Shown here one piece after another: positions 33,500 to 42,933 of a stretch of DNA of 64,000 nt; the first letter of the stretch is position 1, and each line of letters starts with the position of its first letter. The DNA is from JAZIHH01 sp036678685 (GTDB lineage Bacteria; Bacillota; UBA4882; UBA10575). The position numbers and the translations under genes were made by a program. The notes beneath the pieces are model-generated. The model was given only the letters and a program-made list of their open reading frames with translations, was not told the origin of the DNA and made no database searches. The stretch is from positions 310,001-374,000 of the forward strand of contig JAZIHH010000034.1 in the NCBI GenBank assembly GCA_036678685.1, read 5' to 3'.

Positions 33500-34120
33500 G
33501 TGTTGGATTGGTTGCACTGGTTGGGACATGCCAGTTTTAAAGTCAATGGGGAAACCGTCGTCTACCTGGATCCCTATCTGATTAAAAAAGACGAACCAGC
33601 CGATGTGGTGCTGGTCTCCCACAATCATTTTGACCATTTTTCCCCTGATGATATTAAGAAAATCCAGAAACCGGAAACCGTGGTGGTAGCCACAGAAGAT
33701 TGCGTTCCTAAAATCGACGGCAAAGCGACCATTGTCAAGCCGGGCGAGAAAGTCACGGTAAAAGGCCTGGAGATTGAAGCCGTGCCGGCCTATAACACGA
33801 ATAAACCGTTTCATCCCCGGGAGAACGGCTGGGTTGGCTATGTTCTTACCGTTAAGGGGAGACGAATATATTTCGCCGGCGATACCGACCGGATACCGGA
33901 AATGAAAGAGATCAAAGCGGACATAGCGCTTTTACCGGTTTCCGGAACCTATGTCATGACTGCGGAAGAAGCGGCGGCGGCGGCCCTGGATCTCGGGGTG
34001 TCGACCGCCGTTCCAATGCATTATGGGAAACCGGGCTTGGTTGGCTCCATAAATGACGCCGAGAAATTTAAACGCCTTCTACAGGGAAGGGTGGAAGTGA
34101 TCATAAAAAAAGCGGAGTAG
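33500..34120 (+). CDS. MBL-fold metal-dependent hydrolase (UPF0173-like)
   Basis: The 206-residue cytoplasmic protein belongs to the metallo-beta-lactamase superfamily. The metal-binding HxHxDH motif is H41-N-H43-F-D45-H46 in VSHNHFDHFS, and FAGDTDRIPEM and PMHYGKPG supply later ligands. The substrate is unknown for this subgroup. The start is GTG after a near-perfect AAGGAGGTGAT, and a TATAAT lies at 33428-33433. It stands alone, preceded by the flavin-transport operon and followed by prs. Confidence 0.9.
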   Translation: MLDWLHWLGHASFKVNGETVVYLDPYLIKKDEPADVVLVSHNHFDHFSPDDIKKIQKPETVVVATEDCVPKIDGKATIVKPGEKVTVKGLEIEAVPAYNTNKPFHPRENGWVGYVLTVKGRRIYFAGDTDRIPEMKEIKADIALLPVSGTYVMTAEEAAAAALDLGVSTAVPMHYGKPGLVGSINDAEKFKRLLQGRVEVIIKKAE

Positions 34121-34502
34121 GAACCGGATGTGATCGCCCTTCTCTAGTGTAAAGGTGCTTTTTTGTGGGCCGCAAATCTGTTCGGTTACGGGTTCTCCCG
34201 GGGGTAGGGCCGCGGGGAACCTTATCCAAGATTATCGTGGTAACGGCTGTGGCTTTTCCTTCCCGGGGAGGCGGGATGGAGAGCATTTGCAAGAAATATC
34301 TTTGGATCCAGTTTCAAGTTGGCCGTGCATTCTTTCCGGCGTAGGCAAGAAATTGGTGAAAAACGGCAGGCGATACTCCACTGTCATCTTAGCATCCCCG
34401 GTAAATTATGGCACCATACAGTCCACTATAAAAACCAAGTAAGCTTGATGGCAATTTATGCAAACCATATCAAGTCAAGTACAAAATTGGAGGAATTGAA
34501 AG
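34121..34502 (+). other. 382-base gap before prs
   Basis: I see no convincing gene, RNA or terminator here. A GTG-initiated frame of about 60 codons from 34165 reads through a serine/glycine-rich stretch but matches no family I know. The region just before prs (34380-34500) is AT-rich and likely carries the promoter, and GGAGG at 34489-34493 is the prs ribosome site. Confidence 0.35.
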
Positions 34503-35495
34503 ATGTTAGAGGGCAGTAAAATAAAGATTTTCGCCGGAAGTTCTGGGAAAGCCTTTGCTGAGCGCATGTGTAAATATATGGGAGTTGAACTTGGAAAATC
34601 GGAAGTAGTGACTTTCTCCGAAGGCAATATCTTCGTCCGGGTGAGAGAGACCGTGCGGGACAATGATGTCTACCTGGTTCAGCCCATGGCCTTGCGGCCG
34701 AATGATGAATTTGTCGAAATCTTGTTTTGGATGGACGCGTTCAAAAGGGCCAGCGCCTCATCGGTCACTGCGATCATTCCCTACTTCTCTTATGCCAAAG
34801 GGGACAAAAAAGACGAACCCCGGGTTTCCATCCGCGCGCGGGTCTGTGCCGATGCGATTGAGGCCGCCGGGGCGGACCGGGTGGTAACCATGGACCTGCA
34901 CAGTCCGCAAGTTCAAGGTTTTTTTGCGAAACCGGTGGATCACTTGTTTGCCATGCCGGTGCTTTGCGAGTATATTAAAAAGTTAAATTTAGACAACTAC
35001 GTGGTCGTCTCTCCCGATTCAGGTTTTGCCAAGCAAGCAAGGAAGTTCGGGTCTTATCTGGACGTCTCGGTAGCCATTGGCGACAAGATTAGAAGGGATC
35101 ATAAAGAAAGGGCGGAGTTGCTGGATATTATCGGTGATGTTGAAGGCAAAAACGCCATTATCGTTGATGATTTTAGTATTTCCGGCGGGACTTTGATCGA
35201 AACGGCGAAAGGGTTAAAGCAAAGGGGAGCAAAGCGGGTTCTGGCCTGTCTTTCCCATGTCTTGCTGAATAAAGAGGGTGTCGCCCGGATTGAAGAAAGT
35301 CCGATTGAGTTGTTGGTGGGCACCGATTCGGTGGATAATAAGTGGGCCTTAAATTCCAAGAAAATCAAGATTGTATCGGTGGCGCCGTTGTTTGGGGAGG
35401 CCATAAAACGCATTCATGCCCGGGAATCAGTAAGTCCGTTGTTTACTGCCGTTCCGGACAAGGTTTTGGCGATGAGTATCTCGACTATGACCTGA
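34503..35495 (+). CDS. prs: Ribose-phosphate pyrophosphokinase
   Basis: The enzyme makes phosphoribosyl pyrophosphate from ribose 5-phosphate and ATP, feeding nucleotide, histidine, tryptophan and NAD synthesis. The 330 residues contain VTMDLHSPQVQGFFAKPVDHL and the PRPP-binding loop IIVDDFSISGGTL. The ATP-site segment IIPYFSYAKGDKKDEPR and the PRPP loop differ from the canonical PYFGYARQDRK and VDDMIDTAGT, so this may be a divergent or second PRPP synthetase. It is monocistronic: a 13-bp-stem terminator follows the stop codon. Confidence 0.92.
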   Translation: MLEGSKIKIFAGSSGKAFAERMCKYMGVELGKSEVVTFSEGNIFVRVRETVRDNDVYLVQPMALRPNDEFVEILFWMDAFKRASASSVTAIIPYFSYAKGDKKDEPRVSIRARVCADAIEAAGADRVVTMDLHSPQVQGFFAKPVDHLFAMPVLCEYIKKLNLDNYVVVSPDSGFAKQARKFGSYLDVSVAIGDKIRRDHKERAELLDIIGDVEGKNAIIVDDFSISGGTLIETAKGLKQRGAKRVLACLSHVLLNKEGVARIEESPIELLVGTDSVDNKWALNSKKIKIVSVAPLFGEAIKRIHARESVSPLFTAVPDKVLAMSISTMT

Positions 35496-35519
35496 CAAAA
35501 GGTTTTTCCATTATATTAA

Positions 35520-35554
35520 AGAGAGTACCGGCGGCTGCCGGTACTCTCTTTTTT
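35520..35554 (+). terminator. Intrinsic terminator of prs
   Basis: A perfect 13-bp stem, AGAGAGTACCGGC / GCCGGTACTCTCT (35520-35532, 35537-35549), with loop GGCT is followed by six Ts. It may also act on the convergent SleB-like gene. Confidence 0.92.
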
Positions 35555-35573
35555 GTCGCAGTTGCAAACCGCT

Positions 35574-36512
35574 TCATTTATAAAACACGTGATTGCCAAT
35601 GACAGCAGTAACCGGTCGCTGCCGCACCCAGGAATTGGTGGCGGTAACCGGATTGTAAAAGCCGATGGCTCCGCCGGAAGGATCCCATCCCTGCAGGGCG
35701 TCTTGGACCGCCCGCTTGGAAGAGGCGGTGGCCGGGAGGTTGATCCTTCCGTCCGCCACCGGACAAAATTGATAGTATTTTCCGTCAAGGACTTGATAAA
35801 TGATCCCCGGTATGGTGTCGGGGTACCGGGGATCCCTGAGGCGGTTGAGAACGGCGGCGGCCACCGCCACTTGTCCCTCATAAGGTTCACCCTCCGCTTC
35901 CGCCCGGACCAGGCGGGCCAAAAGATCAAGATCCGCAGCGGAGAGAGATCCGGTGCCGGGAGCGGATCCTCCGCCGGATGAGGAGGGGATCATCAACTGT
36001 TGCCCGGGATAGATGATGTCGCTTTTCAGGTTGTTGAGAGTCTTAATCTTCTCGACTGTTGTTCCATATTTCTTGGCGATAAGGTAGAGACTGTCATTGG
36101 GGCGGACGGTATAGACGGATGTCTGCGGCGGCGGTGCACTTTGCGCCTTGGGAATATAAAGGATCTGCCCGGGTACGATATAGTCGTGCCAGATATTGTT
36201 GGCCTGCCGGAGTTCATAAAGGGATAAATTGTACCGGCGGGCGATGAGAAACAGACTGTCGCCCGGTTGGACAATGTAACTGCTTGTCCCTGCGCCGGGG
36301 ATTTTTAAAATTTGCCCGGGATAAATGAGATTGGAAGGCAAATTGTTAACAGCTTTTAAAGCTTCGATACTGGTGCCAAAATTCCGGGAAATAAGGAAAA
36401 GGGAATCACCGGGCTTAACTTGGTATGTCTGGGCGGCCGTTGTTTCGGAAAACAAGAGGATCAACGGCGCAAAGAAGAGGGCAAGGCAAAGCAGGGACAG
36501 TTTTTCCTTCAT
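35574..36512 (-). CDS. Cell-wall hydrolase, SleB type, with three LysM domains
   Basis: The 312-residue protein has an N-terminal signal peptide (SLLCLALFFAPLILLFSETTAA). Three LysM repeats follow (about 29-73, 79-122, 132-176, each with PGDSLFLIA- or PNDSLYLIA-like openings) that bind peptidoglycan. The C-terminal SleB/hydrolase_2 domain (about 190-312) contains LARLVRAEAEGEPYEGQVAVAAAVLNR and IGFYNPVTATNSWV. Related proteins are spore cortex-lytic or cell-wall lytic transglycosylases; the catalytic residue should be the glutamate in RAEAEG. It is convergent with prs. Confidence 0.93.
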   Translation of the reverse strand: MKEKLSLLCLALFFAPLILLFSETTAAQTYQVKPGDSLFLISRNFGTSIEALKAVNNLPSNLIYPGQILKIPGAGTSSYIVQPGDSLFLIARRYNLSLYELRQANNIWHDYIVPGQILYIPKAQSAPPPQTSVYTVRPNDSLYLIAKKYGTTVEKIKTLNNLKSDIIYPGQQLMIPSSSGGGSAPGTGSLSAADLDLLARLVRAEAEGEPYEGQVAVAAAVLNRLRDPRYPDTIPGIIYQVLDGKYYQFCPVADGRINLPATASSKRAVQDALQGWDPSGGAIGFYNPVTATNSWVRQRPVTAVIGNHVFYK

Positions 36513-36783
36513 GAAATCACACTCTCCTTCTGCTGAGATTTGGGTTATGGTCGTCGGGCAGTGAGCGCGGGTGCGAGAAAAAGCTGGGACGATTGGTATA
36601 AGTAAGACGACTTGAAATGAGTTTCTTTGAGTGATAATTCTTCCCGGGCTGGGGTTTTCCTGGTGGAAACTATAGGAAAAGCCAAAGTTGATATAAAAAG
36701 TTATTATGATTAAAAGCAGGAAAAAAAGGGCAAATTATAACATAGAACATAAGAGAGAGAAAAGTAAAGAGAGGGGAAAGATC

Positions 36784-38169
36784 ATGGGGAACTTCTTTCT
36801 CCAGGCAGCGGCGGCGGTCACGGGAATGTTGTTCTCATTTCTTCTTCTCCTGGCGGTTTGGCCCTTTTTTACCAGTCTCTTTTTTCCCCGTCGTTACGCC
36901 CGGTTGGTTACCAACCGTTACTGGGAAGACTGGTTGGAGATATTTCATATTTTAAAAGAGAGGCCTGCCGGCCGCCGCTTAGGGGTAAAATCTGCTTCAT
37001 GTGACGAAAACCAACCCCGGTTTGCTTTGCGAAGGAGAAAGGTTAAATCTCCCTGGGAAAGTCTGCTTTTTAACCCGGTTTATCTCCACCGCTTACCGGG
37101 TTTGGATTACCGGGCGGTCGGAACAGAAGTGGTGATCGGGCCTTGCAGCCGGCGGCCTTTACGCCTCAAGATCCCGATCCTCATCGGCGGGATGGCTTAT
37201 CAAACGGCCCTTAACGCCTGGGCCAAACAAGCTTTGGCCTTGGGCGCCACCATGGCCGGTACGGCGGTTAATTCGGGAAGCGGGCCTTTTTTACCGGCCG
37301 AGCGATTCGCGGCGGAAAAACTGATCGTCCAATATGCCAGGGGGCACTTGGGAAAGGATCTGGAGGTTTTACGGCAGGCGGATGCCATAGAAATCCAACT
37401 CGGGCAGGGATTATGGGGGCCGGTTCCCGGGGAAATACCCCTCCGGCGCCTGGCCAGAACCCCCAACCTTCAGGAATTATTAAGCGTGGAACAAGGGGAA
37501 AAAGCGGTTATTCCTCCCCGCTTGCTGGCCATAAGAACTCCGGCAGATTTGAGAGAATTAATTGAAAACCTGCGGCGGAAGACCGGCGGGATTCCGGTGG
37601 GGGTTAAAATCGGCGGCACCGGGGAACTGGAAAAAGAGCTGGATTTACTTCTTCGCGCCGGTCCGGATTTTTTGGCCATCGACAGCCTGGAAGGGGGGAA
37701 CTGGGGTACGGCGGGCGATTTTGGTTTACCCACCCTCTATGCAGTGGCCCGGGCCCGAAAGTTTTTGGAAGAAAAAAACCTAAGGGGAAAGGTTACTCTT
37801 CTCGCCGGGGGAGGACTGGTTACGCCCATGGATTTTTTGAAGGCGATGGCGCTGGGCGCCGATGCGGTGTTTATCGGTACGGTAGCCCTGGTGGCGCTGG
37901 TTCACCATATGGCCGGCCCGTTTTTGCCCCGGGTCCTGCCGGTGGAGATTGTTTTTCATCGAGGGAGTAAAGGAAAAAAGCTGAATATTACGGAAGCCGC
38001 CCGCGGCCTGGAATTTTTTTTAAAAAAAGCGGTGCAGGAGATGCAAGAGACCGCTTTATGCCTGGGAAAAGAACACCTGAGCGAGGTTTCTCTCCGGGAT
38101 CTCTCCGCCACCAACCGGGAACTGGCCGCCTATTTGGGAGTTGCCTGGTGCGGGCAAGAAGCGGAGTAA
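36784..38169 (+). CDS. FMN-binding glutamate-synthase-like (GltB domain 2) protein, membrane-anchored
   Basis: The 461-residue protein starts with a membrane helix (AAAAVTGMLFSFLLLLAVWPFFTSLFF) and continues with a GltB-type TIM barrel. FMN-binding segments include GVKIGGTGELEKELDLLL, LAIDSLEGGNWGTA and LLAGGGLVTPMDFLKAMALGADAVFIGT. The Cys-rich 3Fe-4S loop of true glutamate synthases is absent: after IGTVALVALVHHM there are no cysteines, so glutamate synthesis from glutamine is unlikely. No GltD-type partner or glutaminase domain is nearby. ATG 36784 follows GAGGGGAAAG; an in-frame start 26 codons earlier gives a basic leader and is unlikely. Substrate unknown. Confidence 0.84.
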   Translation: MGNFFLQAAAAVTGMLFSFLLLLAVWPFFTSLFFPRRYARLVTNRYWEDWLEIFHILKERPAGRRLGVKSASCDENQPRFALRRRKVKSPWESLLFNPVYLHRLPGLDYRAVGTEVVIGPCSRRPLRLKIPILIGGMAYQTALNAWAKQALALGATMAGTAVNSGSGPFLPAERFAAEKLIVQYARGHLGKDLEVLRQADAIEIQLGQGLWGPVPGEIPLRRLARTPNLQELLSVEQGEKAVIPPRLLAIRTPADLRELIENLRRKTGGIPVGVKIGGTGELEKELDLLLRAGPDFLAIDSLEGGNWGTAGDFGLPTLYAVARARKFLEEKNLRGKVTLLAGGGLVTPMDFLKAMALGADAVFIGTVALVALVHHMAGPFLPRVLPVEIVFHRGSKGKKLNITEAARGLEFFLKKAVQEMQETALCLGKEHLSEVSLRDLSATNRELAAYLGVAWCGQEAE

Positions 38170-38258
38170 AAAAATTAGTAACGCCGGTAAGGAGGATTAA
38201 ACAGGGGAACGGCGAAAAAATATTAGACAGGTAAAAGGCGGGGCAAGGGGTGCAAAGA

Positions 38259-39431
38259 ATGGCTTTTCTACGGAGAGGATTGTTCTATCTTGCTCTCATA
38301 GGGCTGGTTTTTTTTTCGTTGCTAGGACCACCGGAACCGGCCGGAGCCTCGGAAGAGGACGAATGGCAGCGGGTACACGAGAGAATTGAAGAAACCAAAG
38401 AAGAACTCTCCCAAAGAAAAAGAGAGGAAAGAACGGTTTTAGACTCATTGCTCCGGGCGCAACGGGAATTAAAAGAAATTGAAGAAGAACTTGAAGAACT
38501 CAATAGAAATATTGCCCTAACCGAACAGGCTGTTTCCAGTTTGCGGCAGAAACTGGCCCGCTTGGAACAGGAAATCCGTCTTTTGGAGCAACAGCGTTTG
38601 CAGAGACAGGATAAATTGAACAACCGCCTGGTGGCGGTCTATAAATATGGCGCCACCAATTATCTCGAACTTCTTTTTTCCGCGGAAAATTTCGCCGATT
38701 TGATCAGCAAATTTGAAACAGTCTCCTATTTTCTCCGCAATGACCTGGCCTTTATTGAAGAAACACTGGCCGCGGGGGAGGTATTGGCCCAGAAAAAAAA
38801 TGAATTGGCGGCCGGGGAAAAGTTACTTCTGGACCAGCACCGCAATTACTCGCGTTTAAAAGAGAGAGCTGCGGAAAGACAGAGGCAAAAAGTGGCCTTG
38901 ATTGCCAAAACCGAAAGCGAACTCCGGCAAATACAGGAGGACAAGCAAAGGCTTGAAGCCGCCCTGGATGAACTGGAACGGTTGTCCCGGGAAATCGAGG
39001 AAAAGATCCGGGAAAAACAACGGGCGGATGAAGTTTTAGGGAGCGGTACGCTCATCTGGCCCGTCACCGGGAGGCTCACATCTCCCTTTGGCTGGCGTCA
39101 CCATCCGATCTTAAAAACCAGGAGGTTCCATTCGGGGATTGACATTGCCGTCCCGACCGGTACCCCGGTTAAGGCGGCCGACAGCGGACGGGTTTTGATG
39201 AGCGGGTGGAACGGAGGATATGGCTATTTCATCGCCATTGATCACGGGAATGGCATTTCCACTGCTTACGCCCATAATTCCCGTCTCCTGGTCAAAGAAA
39301 ATGACCTGGTGGTTAAGGGACAAACCATTGCTTTGTCCGGAAGCACGGGGTGGAGCACCGGCCCGCACCTTCATTTTGAAGTGAGGGAAAACGGAGCCCC
39401 CGCGGATCCGATGAAATATTTGCCTAAATAA
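38259..39431 (+). CDS. Murein hydrolase activator / M23 peptidase with coiled coil (EnvC-like)
   Basis: The protein has about 390 residues and is exported by an N-terminal signal sequence (LALIGLVFFSLLGPPEPAGA). A long coiled coil of Glu/Lys/Arg/Gln-rich heptads (about 25-255) leads to a LytM/M23 domain starting near SPFGWRHHP. The zinc-site residues are intact: H and D in RFHSGIDIA, and HxH in GPHLHFEVR. Such proteins act at the septum or envelope as peptidases or activators of amidases. ATG 38259 is chosen because AAGGGG lies eight bases upstream; a GTG at 38250 overlaps that site. No ftsEX genes adjoin. Confidence 0.9.
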   Translation: MAFLRRGLFYLALIGLVFFSLLGPPEPAGASEEDEWQRVHERIEETKEELSQRKREERTVLDSLLRAQRELKEIEEELEELNRNIALTEQAVSSLRQKLARLEQEIRLLEQQRLQRQDKLNNRLVAVYKYGATNYLELLFSAENFADLISKFETVSYFLRNDLAFIEETLAAGEVLAQKKNELAAGEKLLLDQHRNYSRLKERAAERQRQKVALIAKTESELRQIQEDKQRLEAALDELERLSREIEEKIREKQRADEVLGSGTLIWPVTGRLTSPFGWRHHPILKTRRFHSGIDIAVPTGTPVKAADSGRVLMSGWNGGYGYFIAIDHGNGISTAYAHNSRLLVKENDLVVKGQTIALSGSTGWSTGPHLHFEVRENGAPADPMKYLPK

Positions 39432-39515
39432 TTGTTAGGCGGGAAGCATAAACCGTTATTTGGCGCATGAATTAGTAGTGTAGAATAGTCTCTAGATTCA
39501 GCGGGAGGTGGGACG

Positions 39516-40604
39516 GTGCGGATAAAAATGGCTTTGCTCTACGGCGGGCAATCCGGAGAACATGAAGTTTCCATCATGTCCGCCCGGTCGGTAATGGCTG
39601 CGGTGAACAGGGAACGGATTGAAGTTCTCCCCATTGGTATAAGCAGGGAGGGACAATGGCTTCCCGGTCTTGACCCGCAAACAGTCTTTGACAGCGGTGA
39701 GTTGCAGGTCCGGCCTTTGCCGGGGAAAGAACCGGATTATGCCATCGTCGACAACCCGGCCGGATTCCTGCTTGGTTCGTTGAAAAAACGGGTTGATGTT
39801 GTTTTTCCGGTGTTGCACGGACCAAAAGGGGAAGACGGTACCATACAAGGATTGTTGGAGCTGGCGGGCCTTCCTTATGTGGGGGCGGGAGTGGCCGCCT
39901 CGGCGGTGGGAATGGATAAGGCTTTGATGAAAGCGGTTTTCCGGGAGAAAGGGATTCCCGTCGGCGACTATCTGGTCTGTCTGCGCCGGGAATGGCGGGA
40001 AAATCCCGGCGGGGTGATCGAGAGGATTGAAGACCGGTTGGGCTATCCCTGTTTTGTCAAACCGGCCAATTTAGGTTCCAGTGTCGGTATATCCAAAGCC
40101 CGGAACCGGGATGAACTCAAGACCGCCCTCGATACGGCCGCCGCTTATGACCGGAAATTAATCGTCGAAGCGTTTCTTGACGGCCGGGAAATCGAATGCA
40201 GCGTCTTGGGGAATGATCGACCTGAAGCTTCCGTCCCGGGTGAAATTATTCCCAATGCCGAATTTTATCATTACGAGGCCAAGTATATCGCGGAGGACGC
40301 CGAACTGTTAATTCCGGCGCCCCTCGACTCGGAGACCGTAGAAAAGGTCAAATCTTTGGCAGTGCGCGCCTTCCAGGCCATCGACTGCGCCGGGATGGCC
40401 CGGGTTGATTTCTTTATTCTTCACGCGGACGGACGGGTGCTTGTCAACGAGATCAATACCATTCCCGGTTTTACCAAGATCAGCATGTATGCCAAGCTTT
40501 GGGAAGCTTCCGGCCTTCCTTATTCCCGGTTAATTGAACGCTTGGTTGAGCTGGCCTTGGAACGGTACGAAGAGCAAAAACAGAATAAACTTACCTGGAA
40601 ATAA
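39516..40604 (+). CDS. ddl: D-alanine--D-alanine ligase
   Basis: Ddl makes the D-Ala-D-Ala dipeptide of peptidoglycan using ATP. The 362 residues form an ATP-grasp enzyme. Recognisable parts are LYGGQSGEHEVSIMSARSV at the start, HGPKGEDGTIQGLLE, the ATP-grasp YPCFVKPANLGSSVGI, and the Mg-binding end RVDFFILHADGRVLVNEINTIPGFTKISMYAKLWEASG. The GTG start is preceded by GGGAGGTGGG. A hairpin terminator follows 54 bp after the stop codon. Confidence 0.97.
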   Translation: MRIKMALLYGGQSGEHEVSIMSARSVMAAVNRERIEVLPIGISREGQWLPGLDPQTVFDSGELQVRPLPGKEPDYAIVDNPAGFLLGSLKKRVDVVFPVLHGPKGEDGTIQGLLELAGLPYVGAGVAASAVGMDKALMKAVFREKGIPVGDYLVCLRREWRENPGGVIERIEDRLGYPCFVKPANLGSSVGISKARNRDELKTALDTAAAYDRKLIVEAFLDGREIECSVLGNDRPEASVPGEIIPNAEFYHYEAKYIAEDAELLIPAPLDSETVEKVKSLAVRAFQAIDCAGMARVDFFILHADGRVLVNEINTIPGFTKISMYAKLWEASGLPYSRLIERLVELALERYEEQKQNKLTWK

Positions 40605-40657
40605 ATACAAGTCCGGAAGACCGGTCAACGCCGGCCGTAATCCGGGCCGGTTGCGCG

Positions 40658-40690
40658 ACCCTTGTCCGCGAAGGCGGCAAGGGTTTTTTT
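40658..40690 (+). terminator. Intrinsic terminator of ddl
   Basis: ACCCTTG and CAAGGGT enclose an inner CCGC/GCGG stem, and a run of seven Ts follows the right arm. Confidence 0.85.
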
Positions 40691-40862
40691 ATGGGTGCCC
40701 CGGGGAGGAAATTTTTTTGTCACCCTTTATCACTATTTTTTACAGAAAAATCATAAAATAAGAAGGGTGTTTGTTTTTTCAATTTAATGTTAAAATGGAA
40801 TTAAAAATAAACCCAAGGTTGGCAAAACGACCGGTCACAACCGGGTCAGATGGGAGGAAGGT

Positions 40863-41822
40863 ATGAAAGCAACTCCACTAGTAGACGACAAAGTTTTGGT
40901 TCCGGTGGCGAAAAGAAGCTGGAAGAAGATAATCAAAAAGCAAAGATATTTATTGTTAATGGTTATTACTTTTGTCATCTGGATTTTGATTTTCCGGTAT
41001 GTTCCGCTGTGGGGATGGATCATGGCTTTTCAAAATTACAAGCCCTGGCTGCCGATTACGCAACAGGAATGGGTGGGCTTGCGCTTTTTTAAGGAAATTT
41101 TCCAGGATCCCCATTTTTACCGGGCGATGAAAAACACCCTGGGCATGAGCTTTTTAGGTCTGGTCGTCGGCTTTCCCTTGCCCATCATCTTGGCGTTGTT
41201 GCTGAATGAATTGCGCGCGCTCAGATTTAAAAGAACCGTACAAACCATCTCCTACCTTCCCTATTTTGTCTCCTGGGTTGTGGTGGCAAGTATCGTTTTC
41301 CGGATGTTATCACCAACCGAAGGGATTGTCAACCAAATATTGCTTTCTTTAAAATTGATTGACAGGCCGATTGCGTTTATGGGAGAGCCCAAATATTTCT
41401 GGTGGATCGTCGTTCTGGCCACGGTATGGAAAGATCTTGGATGGAATTCCATTATTTTTCTCGCCGCCATTTCCGGAATTGACCCTCAACTGTACGAGGC
41501 GGCAACTATTGACGGCGCAGGCCGGTTCAGAAAAATGTGGCATGTAACCCTGCCGGGAATTTCGCCGACCATCATTGTTCTTCTGGTCATGAGCATCGGG
41601 CACTTGATTAATATCGGGTTTGAAAGACAATTCCTGTTGCGAACCGGGCCGACCAGAGACGTGGCGGAAGTAATCGATCTTTATATTCTCACTTACGGTT
41701 TGGGCGCCGGCCGGTTTTCTTTCGGGACGGCCGCCGGAGTATTCAAATCCGTGGTTAGTTTGGCCCTTTTAACTTTTGCCAATTGGGTGAGTAAGAAAAC
41801 CACTGGTTACCGGGTGATTTAA
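40863..41822 (+). CDS. ABC sugar transporter permease, LplB-type
   Basis: The first permease of a carbohydrate uptake locus has 319 residues with about six membrane helices. The ATPase-contact motif EAATIDGAGRFRKMWHVTLPGI lies near residue 215. It belongs to the LplB/YteP branch (CUT1 importers for lipo-, aldouronate-type and complex oligosaccharides), which commonly uses a remote general ATPase. No ATP-binding gene is in this locus, so a shared MsmX-like ATPase is probably encoded elsewhere. Transcription seems to begin after the ddl terminator; the upstream 170 bp are AT-rich but have no textbook promoter. Confidence 0.93.
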   Translation: MKATPLVDDKVLVPVAKRSWKKIIKKQRYLLLMVITFVIWILIFRYVPLWGWIMAFQNYKPWLPITQQEWVGLRFFKEIFQDPHFYRAMKNTLGMSFLGLVVGFPLPIILALLLNELRALRFKRTVQTISYLPYFVSWVVVASIVFRMLSPTEGIVNQILLSLKLIDRPIAFMGEPKYFWWIVVLATVWKDLGWNSIIFLAAISGIDPQLYEAATIDGAGRFRKMWHVTLPGISPTIIVLLVMSIGHLINIGFERQFLLRTGPTRDVAEVIDLYILTYGLGAGRFSFGTAAGVFKSVVSLALLTFANWVSKKTTGYRVI

Positions 41823-41858
41823 GGACAGAAACCAAGGAGGAAAAAAGGAAGGGGAAAT

Positions 41859-42794
41859 ATGGAGACAACATTTGCAAGCCGCATGCGTCGGAGAACCCAG
41901 AGAAAACCTTTGAATAAAGGGGACATCATCTTTAACGTATTCAACTATTCGGTCATGATCTTACTGGTGGTGGTCACTTTATATCCTTTCCTGCATGTTC
42001 TCGCCGTATCTTTAAATGACCCTTACGACGCCATGAGGGGTGGTATTACCGTTTACCCGCGCAAGTTTACCTTGGTCAATTATATAGAAACCCTAAATTA
42101 CTCCCAGATCCCGTGGGCGACGTTGATCACCCTTTTGCGGACCTTCTTCGGCACCTTGACCAGCTTGGTGTCAACGGCAATGGTTGCTTATGTGATCAGC
42201 CGGCGGGACTTTTTTGCCCGGAAATTTGTGACCATCCTTTTTATCATCACCATGTATGTGGGGGGCGGTTTAATTCCGGATTATATGTTAATGAGACATC
42301 TGGGTCTCCTGAATAATTTCCTGGTTTACATCCTGCCGCCGCTTATCAACCCGTTTAATGTCATTGTCATGCGTTCTTATATGGACAGCAACATTCCGGA
42401 TGAATTGCCGGAATCGGCCATGGTGGACGGGGCCAGTGATTTCTTAATCTTCCGGAAAATAGTTATGCCCCTTTGTAAGCCGGTTTTGGCGGTGATCGGT
42501 CTTTTTATCGCCGTCGGGCAATGGAATTCCTGGTTTGACACTTATATTTACTGCAGCGGCAATCCTAATCTGACCACCTTGCAATTTGAATTGCAAAAGA
42601 TTCTGACCAGCGCCGCGGCGTCGTCAACGATCGATTATTACAGTACGCATGATCCGCACCGGGCGATGAAAGTTACGCCGGAGTCATTACGGATGGCGAT
42701 GACCATTATTGTCACCCTCCCCATTATCCTGGTTTACCCGTTTATTCAGAGATACTTTGTTCACGGCCTGACCATCGGGGCGATCAAAGGTTAA
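41859..42794 (+). CDS. ABC sugar transporter permease, YtcP/LplC-type
   Basis: This is the second permease of the CUT1 importer (311 residues). It has the typical YtcP start DIIFNVFNYSVMILLVVVTLYPFLHVLAVSLNDPYDAMRGG and the EAA-like motif ESAMVDGASDFLIFRKIVMPLCKPVLAV. It pairs with the LplB-type permease 36 bp upstream; AAGGAGG precedes the start. An extra strong AAAGGAGGTG with no obvious gene sits between this gene and the binding protein. Confidence 0.93.
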   Translation: METTFASRMRRRTQRKPLNKGDIIFNVFNYSVMILLVVVTLYPFLHVLAVSLNDPYDAMRGGITVYPRKFTLVNYIETLNYSQIPWATLITLLRTFFGTLTSLVSTAMVAYVISRRDFFARKFVTILFIITMYVGGGLIPDYMLMRHLGLLNNFLVYILPPLINPFNVIVMRSYMDSNIPDELPESAMVDGASDFLIFRKIVMPLCKPVLAVIGLFIAVGQWNSWFDTYIYCSGNPNLTTLQFELQKILTSAAASSTIDYYSTHDPHRAMKVTPESLRMAMTIIVTLPIILVYPFIQRYFVHGLTIGAIKG

Positions 42795-42933
42795 GCCCGG
42801 AGAGCCTTATTTACAATTTAGTAATTAAAAAGGAGGTGTTACCGGAAAGATTAAATAATCCCGGGAAAACGCAACAGATGTAAGGACAAGCATATTACAG
42901 ATAACAAGAATAATAAAAGAAGGAGGTTTCTAA

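Noticed and set aside
34165..34342. GTG-initiated frame of about 60 codons before prs
   Set aside because: No family resemblance and a weak ribosome site; codon choice looks no better than in other frames.
42795..42933. Strong AAAGGAGGTG followed by a 15-codon frame between permease and binding protein
   Set aside because: Too short and placed too close to the site to support a gene; it may be a relic ribosome site.
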